Of a stretch of 64,000 nt of DNA, positions 22,394 to 33,382 are shown piece after piece; position 1 is the stretch's first letter; each line of letters opens with the position of its first letter. Origin of the DNA: Linnemannia elongata (taxonomy: Eukaryota > Mortierellomycota > Mortierellomycetes > Mortierellales > Mortierellaceae). Under the pieces are notes generated by a model. That model was not told where the DNA came from. It saw only the letters and a list, made by a program, of their open reading frames with translations, and searched no databases. The stretch lies in NCBI GenBank assembly GCA_036320915.1, contig JAXBDG010000007.1:1240001-1304000 (forward strand), read 5' to 3'. Made by a program: the position numbers and the translations under genes.

Positions 22394-24148
22394 ATGGCTG
22401 CAGGATTGAAAAGTACGTCTCCAACCAAGCTGTTGACTCTTGGGCTTATTAGTGCTCTTACCACCCAACACCATACGAAATGACAAGGACAAGTTACCAA
22501 CAGAAGGCGACAACAGCAACTTTACTCGGACTTTGGACAGGAGCGAAAATCAGCAGCCAGCTCTTCGCCCACGCTTCACTGACCATAAACAGCCTCGACT
22601 GTGCAAGAGCATTGTTCTTTGTAGATCATGACAAAACAGCTCCTTTACTGAGCCCTCACACTCATTCAATGACGTACAGCGAGTGTGAAAGGTGTTGATG
22701 GACAGCATGGACTTGGCGTCAAAACGGAGTACCCACTCGCCTTCAAAAGGACACACAGCACGGACAGCAAGTCAATTGAAGGATACTCGCCGCCTTACTC
22801 AAGACGTAACAGACAGTTATCTAACGACCTGCCTCGTCTATCACTGTTTCTTTCTATATCGTAGCGTAAGGAGAGGATGATGGCGGTAACCCATTAATTT
22901 TCAGTGTTTGCGGGAGGAGGGAGGGAGAGGAAGCAAGCAAACCGTGACAAGTGCAGATGGAGACAGACATGACAAGTGACCTCGCAAACAAAGGACAAAA
23001 CAACAGAACGTCAGGAAAAATCATCGAGAGTTGGAACGACGCCAAAGGAATCTGGTTTCCCTCACCATGCTTTTCGTAAGAGCATCGCAGACAGGGATAC
23101 ACTTTCTTGAAAGGATTGCCTTAAGGAACTTTTTCTCCTCTTGTCAAACAGCAACCATGGAGTCATGCAAAACGGAAGGGATTATCAGGAACGACACGCA
23201 CGACAAAAAAAAAAAAAAAAAAGACAAAAGGGGCGCCTGACTCGGTACTACCCTCCCCCTTCTCTGCCATGCCCTACAGTCTGTGCCTAATCACACTCTT
23301 ATTTCTTTCATACCTAAAAACTAGTGTTATCGGACTCTCATTTGTCCTGGCTTTGGGCTTTTTGCTCGTCATCATGTCCTGTGCACTCTACGGGTATGTA
23401 ATTGGTCTTTGGAAGCCATGTCCTGGTATTCTCGGTGGCACTGACGGTTGTTGACTTTTGATTAACAGCTAACACAATGGTTCTTGGCCCTTGATTTTCC
23501 CCCCTTATGTTTAGCAACTGGTGGCCTCTGTTTGTCGGTATGTTTTTCCCTTCTTGCTCACATGTTCGACTGATATGTGGCAGTTGCTTTGTTGTTCAAT
23601 GGTACCTAAAAGCTAATTCATTTGATATTGTACATCGTTATAGTGGCAACATACGTTTTGGCACCTTTGCCTAACGCCGTATTTGGACGATATGCTGGAC
23701 GCGATGATGTGATGTCGGACTACCAAGGAGGAATCGCTGACGCTGGATATTTCTTGACTGGATTGATGATCATCACTGGCTTCTGCTTACCCGTCGTCCT
23801 TGCCCATGCCGGTGTCGTAAGTCCTTTTGGTTTTTTACGGATCGAGCATATTGGATATTGCATGACGATTCTACAGTTTTGTTATTGCGCGCTTTCTAAC
23901 TTGTATGCGATTTATTCTTTTCATATCGTAGATCACCGTCCCCGCCATGATCATGAGTATCTCAGGAGGTCTTTTGATCTACGGCACGAGTACGTTCAAA
24001 CCCTTTTTTTTTTTGTTTTCGTGGATTATAACTATGGAGCCTTCGGCTGTGATGCTAACTAAGACGCGCCTGTTTCTTTCTGCCTCCTTCTTCATCTCAC
24101 ATAGTCATCTCATATTCGCGCTTCTTCTCTGAGGAAGAGGACTTTTAA
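22394..24148 (+). CDS. VPS55: Vacuolar sorting membrane protein Vps55 (LEPROT/OB-RGRP family)
   Basis: Proposed exons: 22394-22412, 22865 (one nucleotide), 23325-23393, 23515-23537, 23644-23816, 23932-23989 and 24105-24148, giving 128 residues. Four hydrophobic helices are visible, with family signatures ALGFLLVIMSCALYGNWWPL, LAPLPNAVFGR and AYFLTG-like AGYFLTGLMI. Vps55 forms an endosomal complex with Vps68 and acts in late endosome to vacuole traffic. Exon 1 ends MAAGLK plus one base; restoring the frame into VIGLSFVLALGF needs two bases in total, which a single C at 22865 between a good acceptor and a GTAAGG donor supplies. Alternatives are a weak donor at 22417, or a start at the ATG at 23269. 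The body of the gene is secure; the 5' end is not. Confidence 0.85.
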
Positions 24149-24445
24149 ATCGACGCGCAGGAAGTCGAGTGAGTGAAGGCAAGGCGTGATGTTTATGCCT
24201 ATTCGCGTGACGCATGTCTTTGTGGAGTGTAGCAAAATAGTACTTTCCAGTAAATTCTAATGAACATTGTCCAGTGTATCCAACGCCTGAAAACAACAAA
24301 TATGCAATCGTGCAAGCAAAAAGTAGGCGTTTCGAACTTCATGAGTGGCGGTAGTTGCTCGCGTGATCGCCTGTATTTATTGTAATATGAGCTACTCCCG
24401 CAAGAAGAGTCCTGATCTTTATGGTATTCCGTCTCTGCGTGGCAT

Positions 24446-25216
24446 TTATCTGCGCTTGTTCTTCTTTGCCTTTCCACCGCCGCCCTGTTGTTGGATGACG
24501 GGGCTAGATATCGTGACGGGCGCTGCTGCTGTGGCGGGTGCTGCTGCTGTTGAAGGGTGGACAGGCGCTGATCCTGCTGGTGCTGATCCTGCTGGTGCTG
24601 ATCCTGTTGAGGACTCTTGTGTAGGTGCTCTGTTGTGCATCTTGGCCATCAGGGAGCGGTTCAGGCGCTCAAACTTGTTCAAGTCCTGCATCTGATCCGT
24701 CTTGTATTTGAAGCACTATTGGGTTCATATGACGAGTCAAATGGGTCAATAACGTTACCCTTTTCAATTGAGTCGATTGAAGGATACGCGTCGTTCATTG
24801 AAGGAGGGTCGATAGGAGGCGTGGTTGTAAGAAAGGCCATGTGCTAGGTAGGCCAAATGTGCGAGCGGTTGTTTAAAGCGTAAAACTTACAGTGCGGTCG
24901 TCTGTCACTTTCAAGACGAGCTTTCCTTCGACATGACGGTATTTAGCAACATAACGAGTCTAGGGAGGTTGAAGAGATGTAAGCAGGCGTCGAGTTCAGT
25001 ATGTGTGTAGTTCGGTCGTGCCATCTGAGAGTCTCATTTGTTGCTTTTGAGTAAAGTCGGGAATATGCGATGACGACGGTAGACATGGGAGTTGAAGATA
25101 GGCTGTTGGCGATGATGCGAGGGAGCAGGAAAGTGGTATATTACAGTTTTGGGCGACAGCAAATAGAGCTCCTCGGCGGCCTTTTGGAACTCGTCCCACT
25201 GATGAATGTTGACCAT
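24446..25216 (-). CDS. SRP9: Signal recognition particle subunit SRP9
   Basis: Exons on the minus strand: 25216-25145, 24959-24891 and 24715-24446, 136 residues. The N-terminus (WDEFQKAAEELYLLSPKT) and the following YVAKYRHVEGKLVLKVTDD and YKTDQMQDLNKFERLN are the SRP9 alpha-beta-beta-beta-alpha fold. SRP9 pairs with SRP14 on the Alu domain of SRP RNA to pause elongation while the ribosome is targeted to the ER. The core ends near residue 85. A tail of about 50 residues follows, with GSAPA repeats, Ala/Pro-rich sequence and a basic end (KAKKNKRR), not found in human SRP9. The gene is divergent from uS11, with the two sharing an upstream region. Confidence 0.88.
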
Positions 25217-25465
25217 GGCGATGGGTGTGGTTGTATGGTTGTGGAGTAGTGGGAGAAGGTGGTGGTGTGAGGTCTGAGAGAAGTACTTCTAGAGTGAGGT
25301 CGACTTCTTGTTCATCTGGGGAGAGGCGATCAACTTAAGAGCGGTCCCTGGGAGAATGAAGTACACTGACTGAGTGGCTGGCAAAGCCACAGCCTATGGA
25401 TTTTTTCTGATTTATGTGGCCCTGCTGCGTGGCAACAGGTTGTTTCCTCCTCTAAACTTTTCAAT

Positions 25466-26766
<1,301 letters not shown>

Positions 26767-27480
26767 AAAGTTGTTGTTATCATTATTGTCTTTTGATCAA
26801 CAGCAATCTTTTCACAGAAAACACACCAATAAAGAAACCAAAAACGTTCTTTTTTGCAACACAGTATTTGCCTCTACAAATGAGTGTATGGATGTTCAAC
26901 CTATGTTTGTTTGTTTTCTCTTTTTGCCTTCCTCTTGCTCTTTCTCTGTGTCTCCACTCACGCAAACTAAAAAGAATAAGCGTGGTCATGCACTTTTCTT
27001 TCTGTGCCTGTCCTTCACCTTGGTCTCTTGCTCCACTCCGCAGCGCCTTTTGGCAGCTGAGTTTTTATTTTTTGGTTGATGAGCATGCACCTGGGTCGTG
27101 GGAGTTAGAAAAGTCGAAGGGGCGTGTGTTTGTGCCTGTTTCAACAGAAAGAAAAGAGAAGGGGGCAGACTGAGTGAACAGCAGCAGCATGTGCGCATCT
27201 TGGATCTGATAAGAAAAAGTAAGAAAAATGTTTTTGAGAGTGGCTTAGATTTGCATTTGCCCACTGAAAGTAGCAAAAAACAAAAGAAGAGGCACACACA
27301 AAAAGAACAGCCGCCTGCACTCAGTTTTGCTCCTCCTCTTTCTTCCTCACTTTTTTCATTCAGTGTCATTCGTCAACTCTCTTTGCACTTGTTCACCTCC
27401 TTCCTCTCTTGAACAGAAACAACACACCCTCTCCCCTTCTTCTCCCCACTCTTCCTCTTCACATCACTTTTATATACACA
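26767..27480. other. Intergenic region between uS11 and DOHH
   Basis: No gene seen. It holds the uS11 3' UTR with AATAAA at about 26828, then mixed low-complexity sequence. The last 170 nt before the DOHH start are strongly pyrimidine-rich (27310-27480), like other leaders in the window. Confidence 0.5.
26828..26833 (+). terminator. Poly(A) signal of uS11
   Basis: AATAAA about 60 nt after the uS11 stop codon, at a usual distance for a short fungal 3' UTR. Confidence 0.45.
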
Positions 27481-28882
27481 ATGGCCTTCGAAGACGTCCC
27501 AATCACCAAGCCAACTCCTGAGACTTACCAGGCCCTGGACGCTGACCTTTGCAACCACTCTGGCAAGGTTCCCCTTCACGAGCGCTTCCGTGCCCTCTTC
27601 ACCCTCAAGGCCCTTGCCGACAACGAGAGTGTCGACATTATTGGACGAGGTAAGGCTCAAGACACACACTTGCCAAATACTTACAAAGGCTGCAACAAAC
27701 AAAAACTTTCAAGGAAAACTCAGTGAACGAAGAGTGTCACTGTTGACTTTCCACCTGCTTTGGTGGAGCCGGTTGAAACTATCCTCGTTTCTTTGTTTCT
27801 TCGACTGACACACTTTCTCCCTCTCTTCCTTTGTTCTTGTTCTCTTTTCTTTGCGCAGCCTTCGCCGATGAGTCTGCTTTGTTGAAGCACGAGTTGGCCT
27901 ACGTTTTGGGTCAGATGAAGAACCCCCACGCCCACGTTGTTCTTAAGAAGGTCCTTGGCACCATGGATGAGGACCCCATGGTCCGCCACGAGGCTGCTGA
28001 GGCTCTTGGTGCCATTGGATCGTTGGACTCTCTCCCCATCTTGGAGGAATACCTCAAGGACGAGTGCGAGGTTGTCTCCCAGACCTGTGAGCTGGCCATT
28101 GAGAAGATCAAGTACGATAACCGCAAGGAGAAGGAGACTCTTCCTGAGAGGTATGTGTTCACACCCACTGTAATATTCGCAGTTGAGCTTGTTTTTGATT
28201 GGCTTTTTTGTGGGTCAGAGGGATTGAGGAGAAACACAACTCCCAGGGCCCACAAAGAAAGAAAGAAAAAGAACGACAGTGGCGCCATCTCGCATGCTTG
28301 CCATAAAAGATGCTAAACCCAAAAAAAAAAAAGAAAAAGAGACACCAAACAAAGTAAGGTCCTAACGCCCTTCAATCTTCTTACTTTTCTTTTCCTAAAT
28401 TCATTTACAGCGCCTACTCGTCAATTGACCCCGCTCCGCCAACTGCTGTCGAGGTTGAGGACACTGCTCAGCTGAGGGAGATCTACTTGAACCAGAAGCT
28501 CCCTCTCTTTGAGCGTTACCGTGCCATGTTTGCCCTTCGTAATCAGTGCACTACTGAGTCTGTCTTGGCCCTTGCTGATGGATTCGACGACCCCTCTGCC
28601 CTGTTCCGCCACGAGATCGCCTACGTCTTTGGTCAGATGCAGCACCCTGCTGCTGTCCCTTCGTTGGTCAAGGTCCTCTCCAAGTTGGATGAGGCCAACA
28701 TGGTTCGTCACGAGGCTGCTGAGGCTTTGGGATCCATTGCCACCCCCGAGTGCTACCCTATCCTTGAGAAGTTCCGTGATGACGACGAGCGTGTTGTCCG
28801 TGAGTCTTGCATCGTTGCCTTGGACATGTACGCCTACGAAAACAGCGGCGAGCTCCAGTACGCCGATGGTTTGAGCAAGTAA
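27481..28882 (+). CDS. DOHH: Deoxyhypusine hydroxylase
   Basis: Exons 27481-27649, 27859-28150 and 28411-28882, 310 residues. It is a HEAT-like repeat protein in two symmetrical halves. All four iron-binding His-Glu pairs of the family are present: His67-Glu68 ([11 protein letters not shown]), His100-Glu101 ([10 protein letters not shown]), His221-Glu222 ([11 protein letters not shown]) and His254-Glu255 ([10 protein letters not shown]). The enzyme is a di-iron monooxygenase that converts deoxyhypusine to hypusine on eIF5A, the last step of hypusination. Length fits the family (about 300-325). The coding sequence is rich in C-ending codons. The start ATG at 27481 follows a pyrimidine-rich leader. 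The next gene, SRP40, is convergent, with 311 nt between the stops. Confidence 0.95.
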
Positions 28883-29193
28883 ATTATTATCTCTCGACCA
28901 CTATTGTCAACGACAACCATTACCACCCCATCACCCCACCACTCCAGCATTGACAAGGAAATACCTTAGACGAATAAAACACATTGTATGATAGACCTAA
29001 TTCATTTGTTTCTTCTTTTTTTTTTTTTATTATTATTATTTTTGTTTGGTTTGGAAAAAAAATGCAAGATGGTGAAGGAAAGAAAATCTATGTGCTGTGT
29101 GTGCCTGTAGCCTTTTTTGAGAATAAAATGAGCGTTCAGATCGTTTAAGATGGGCGAGTGATAAAAGATAGCTCAAAGTCGATATCTGTAGTT
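28883..29193. other. Convergent 3' region of DOHH and SRP40
   Basis: No gene is seen. A plus-strand AATAAA at about 28973 probably ends DOHH. A T run with TTATTATTATT (29015-29040) reads as an A-rich element on the minus strand for SRP40 3' end formation. Confidence 0.45.
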
Positions 29194-30405
29194 TTACTCG
29201 CTGTCAGGGAACTTGAACGAGTGGGACTCGAAATCAATGAGGCCACCCTTGTAGGAGCCACGCTTCTTTTTCGTCTTTTCGGCGCGGAAGCCCTTGCCCT
29301 TCGTCACGATCATATCCAAATGTGCCTTGTATCCATATCCAGTCTCTGAACCTCCTTTGGACATGTAGGTGTTATCCTTGAGCTTGTCGTTCAAAAAGAC
29401 AACATCCTCGGCCTTAACACGCTTGAAGGGCTCGTTCTGGACCTTGACGGGCTTCTGGCCCTCGATCTTCATCTTCTTGGCAGGTGGGGCCATGACGACC
29501 TCCTTGATGACAACCTTCTCCTCGTCGCTGGAGTCAGAGTCAGAGTCGGAATCCGAGCTGCTGGAAGAAGAGCTGGACGAAGAGCTCGAGTCAGAGTCGG
29601 AGGAAGAGGAGGAGGATGAAGACGAGGAAGAAGAAGAGGACGAAGATGAAGAATCAGAGTCTGAACCGGAGTCAGAGTCAGATGAAGAGGAGGATGAAGA
29701 AGAATCGCTGCTGCTGTCCTTGTCCTCGACAACTGCCACAATCACGGGCTCCTTGGAATCAGAATCAACACTGCTGCTGGAAGAGGAAGAGGCGCTCTCC
29801 TCCTCGTCGTCATCATCGCTTGAGTCGGAGGATTCCGAGTCGGCATCATCATCGCTATCAGATGAAGAGGAGGAAGAAGAGTCAGAGCTGGACTCCTCGT
29901 CGGAGGAAGAATCAGAGCTCTCCTCCTTGTTGGAGCTGCTGCTGCTGGATCCTGAAGCTGATGCAGACCTGTATAAGAAAATGGCGAAGCAGCGCAAAAG
30001 TGTGAGTAAGAATGAAGCGATGTTTTTACATTTCTAGTTAGAGGATAGTCAAGAAATAGAAAAAGTCCGCTCGAAAGATACGCGATCCATGCTTTCTGGC
30101 AGGTTGTTCCTGCTCGCACTTACTTGTCGGCGGCGTAAGAGTTGTAAATCTGAATCAAGGTCTGGTCAGGCTTCGTGCTGGACTTCAGGGTCTATAGGAC
30201 GACAGATAGATATGAAACGTTGGGTTAGGTCAACAGTTCAGGATAAAATGGTGGCAAAAAAGAAACTCTCTGAACCAACTTGTAGGTGTTGCTGGGGAGA
30301 ACGTACGTTCTTGGCTTCCTTCTGGAAGGCCTTCAAGGCGTTGACGCAACCCTGGTCCTGGAGGAACTGCTCGATGAGTGTGAAGAGTTCGGCGGGAGCA
30401 CCCAT
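29194..30405 (-). CDS. SRP40: Nucleolar phosphoprotein SRP40/Nopp140
   Basis: Minus-strand exons 30405-30307, 30191-30124 and 29968-29194, 313 residues. The N-terminus (LFTLIEQFLQDQGCVNALKA) is a LisH dimerisation motif, as in Nopp140. The middle is a run of acidic-serine clusters (Ser/Asp/Glu only for over 100 residues), the CK2-phosphorylated type of the family. The C-terminal domain (FKRVKAEDVVFLNDKLKDNT, SETGYGYKAHLDMIV, GSYKGG) is the conserved SRP40 C-terminal domain. The protein is a chaperone for box C/D and H/ACA snoRNPs between nucleolus and Cajal bodies. Repeat alternation is fewer than in animal Nopp140, which fits the shorter fungal form. It is divergent from mS26 with 287 nt between starts. 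Confidence 0.92.
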
Positions 30406-30692
30406 GTTGATGTATGGAGGAGAGGGAGGGAAGGAGGGTGATGGGAGGAATGGAGTGGTTGAGTACAAAAGTCTAAGTTGGAGCTTTGGTTGCTTTTTCT
30501 TTTTTTTATGAAAAGTAAACTTGTTTTGATGTGGCTTCAGTGATCCCCAGTCACATCACGTGTATCCCTGCCAATCGCACTGTTTTTCGCACCCGAACCC
30601 TCTCTCTCTGAGCAACAAGAGGTTCCTGATTCCTGCCGCCAGCCCATTCCTTCACTCAAATTACTACCGACGACATCTAAATCCGACCAACC
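30406..30692. promoter_or_regulatory. Divergent promoter between SRP40 and mS26
   Basis: Only 287 nt separate the two start codons, so both genes must be controlled from here. No TATA box is evident. The 5' flanks contain a pyrimidine-rich segment on the mS26 side (30580-30690). The region is called by position alone. Confidence 0.5.
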
Positions 30693-31544
30693 ATGCTGCG
30701 ACACATCAACAGGGCCTTGCCTCGCGCCACCTACCAAATCAGGACTCTCACCTCGGCTCGCTCTGTCGAGCAGCCCTCTGCCAACTACCGCCCTGGCAAG
30801 GAGGGTTTCGCTGCTGGTATGCCCCACCCTCCCGGCAGCTCGGCCTCGCCCTTGCCCCCACCAGCACCCCGCACGGTCGACTCGCTCCCTGAAATGTCAA
30901 AGAAGCATCAGATCAAGGCGAACGGAACGCCCGAACAAAAGTACAAGCTCGAGATGACTAAGCTTCGTCACACATACCAGCGGGAACATTTCAAGGGCGA
31001 GGATGCCAAGCGTGTTGAAATCGAGAGACAGCGTAAGGGCTCGTTGCGTCGTCTTCAGGCTCGCCAGGCAGTGGATCGGGCCGAGAACGAGCGTCGCTTG
31101 TCATTCGAGCGTTTGATGCAGCCCTCGGCTCAGGAGGGACAGGGAGCGGCTTTGACAGGAGCTGATCGTCAGGCTCAGGTGGCCGAGTTTGTGAAAGAGC
31201 GTAAGATCCGTCGCCAGGCCAACTTCCAGAAGCGGGAGGAGCGCGCATCAGAGGATCGTCTGGATGCTATGATCCGGTTATATCACGCCGCTGATGACTT
31301 TGTGACGATGGAGAACTTGGACGCCAAGGTCAACGAGTTTTACGAGACAGGATTGACATTGCAGAGCAAGGTCTATGTCACTGGTGTGCAGGAGATGGTC
31401 AACGATGTGATGGAGAGCGGTGGACAGGTCTCGCATGCTGGTCTCTTGAAGCGCGAGCAGGAGCTCAAGGATGTTTTGGACGGCACTGTTTCGGGAGGCA
31501 AGGTTGGCTACGAGGGAGCCAAGGCCAAGGCTGACTCTGCATGA
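30693..31544 (+). CDS. PET123: Mitochondrial small-subunit ribosomal protein mS26 (Pet123)
   Basis: Single exon, 283 residues. The first 25 residues (MLRHINRALPRATYQIRTLT) form a basic amphipathic segment without acidic residues, typical of a matrix-targeting sequence. The rest is mostly helical and charged: YKLEMTKLRHTYQREHF, then an Arg/Glu-rich helix (VEIERQRKGSLRRLQARQA), and FVTMENLDAKVNEFYETGL, which corresponds to the conserved ITRENLEARVE segment of mS26. mS26 is a component of the mitoribosomal small subunit; the yeast homologue Pet123 is required for respiratory growth. Length is close to yeast Pet123 (318). Assignment rests on the helix pattern and this motif, so it is less firm than the neighbours. 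Confidence 0.75.
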   Translation: MLRHINRALPRATYQIRTLTSARSVEQPSANYRPGKEGFAAGMPHPPGSSASPLPPPAPRTVDSLPEMSKKHQIKANGTPEQKYKLEMTKLRHTYQREHFKGEDAKRVEIERQRKGSLRRLQARQAVDRAENERRLSFERLMQPSAQEGQGAALTGADRQAQVAEFVKERKIRRQANFQKREERASEDRLDAMIRLYHAADDFVTMENLDAKVNEFYETGLTLQSKVYVTGVQEMVNDVMESGGQVSHAGLLKREQELKDVLDGTVSGGKVGYEGAKAKADSA

Positions 31545-32430
31545 ATGATCACCACACGCGACACCACGATTTCTACCACCATGTCATAATCACTACCATC
31601 ACTCTTTGACCACTTCCATAACAACCATTACCGCTACCACTACTACCACCACCCCGATAACTACAACGACGATCATCTCCAGGTCGAGTACAATAGACTT
31701 TTGTTTTTTTACCAAGTAAATACTCTTTATCTTTTTTTGCATTGATCAAGTTATGGGTCATCCCTGTTGTGTGAATAATATGTGGTGTGGTGTGGTGGCG
31801 CCGAAGAGATCAAAGTGGTGGCAAATGTGCAAATGTGTGGTCTTTGTCGTCTTTTTATGTTGTAATGGATCGTTGTTTCCACCTGTATCAGAACGTAGGC
31901 AGATGTGGCATGTTAAGCCCTTGCTTGGTTGTGATATTAGCCTGGATTGGGATGGTATCTCGCAGTGTTTATTTATTTATTTTTTGTTTTCTTTGAGTAC
32001 TCTTTCGTTCACGATAATTAGGTCTTGAAGTGCCAGCTGACTCGCAGCAGTCGGGGGAACCCATTCTTTGTTTGAAATCAGTTATTGTTTTCTTTACGTT
32101 GCTGTCGTCTCTTTTGTTGTGATATTATTCTGCCACCTTCCTTTACTTTCTTTTTTCCCTCTTCCTTTTCCTCTTACTTTGTTTCTGTTCTCCTTTTCCT
32201 CTCTTTCGTCGTCCATTCCGTCATCCTTGCGCCGCATCCCTTCCCTTCCTCCTTCTTCTCTTCTTCCCCTCGTCCTCTCATCTCTTCTCCCTCAACCACT
32301 ACCACTACCACTCCCTACCTCAACTCTACTCTTATCCGCACAATCAAGACTTACCCTCCCTCTTTTTTTTCCCGCCATTTCGCCTTTCCGTGGCCTATTG
32401 TTGATGTCCCCTTCGCCCATCCCCTTTTAA
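31545..32430. other. Intergenic region between mS26 and DOT1
   Basis: The first part holds ACC/CCA-rich sequence after mS26. From about 32100 to 32430 the plus strand is strongly pyrimidine-rich, forming the leader directly before the DOT1 ATG. No other gene is recognised. Confidence 0.5.
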
Positions 32431-33226
32431 ATGTCCAATCCCTACCTAAGCTTTATCAACAGTATCGGCGGCTCAACTGGGAGTCACTCGACTCTCCAAA
32501 AACTCGCCGCCTCTTCTTCCCCTTCCACTTCCTCAGTAACAACCACAACCACCACAACATCAACTTCTTCCTCCAGCGGTATCCACACCTCGTCCTCAAG
32601 ACCAACGACTGCGCCAAGACTTCAAGAAAAACCAGCGTCAAAACACAGTCGACACGGCTCGTCGTACTCACACTCGCACTCCAACTCGCATTCGAGCTCA
32701 CACTCACCCTCGCAATCGCACTCATACTCGCGTCCTTCGACATCTGCCTCAAAACCAAGATCTTCCTCGTCACACCACCACATCTCAAGCGTCAGCAATG
32801 GTTCTCATAGTAGGGACTACAAGTCCAACAGCAGCAGCAGTAACGGCAGCAGCAACAACTACAGCATCAACAGCCACAGCTCCAGTCGAAACCATGATCG
32901 AGCCGATTCCAAAAACTACGGTCCTGACCAGGTCCGTCGACATTCGAACGGAAGCAAGAGTCACATCAGCAGCCGCGACACCATCAACCATCGGGATGAG
33001 AGAGATGGGAAGGATGGTAGGAATGGCGGTGGCAGCTACCATACCGGCAGTCGAAACGAACGCAAGCGTGAACGCGATGTAGATACTGGTCGTTCGGACG
33101 ATTCTCGGGGTTACGCCAGGACGCTCAAGGACAAGGACGCCTCCTTTTCTGAACCAAGAGCAAAGAAAAGACACGCCCGGAGCCGTAGCAGGACTCCCAG
33201 CAGGACTCGCAGCAGAAGTAGGAGTA

Positions 33227-33266
<40 letters not shown>

Positions 33267-33336
33267 TCCAAGTCGCACTGGAACCAAGTACAGGCAAAGA
33301 AGCTACAGTCCACGCCGGAGACCGGCGATTAAGAGT

Positions 33337-33382
<46 letters not shown>

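Noticed and set aside
29369..30037. Glu/Ser-rich plus-strand frame opposite SRP40
   Set aside because: It is the complement of the acidic-serine repeats of SRP40 (Ser codons read as Glu/Leu on the other strand). The intron structure and domains fit the minus strand.
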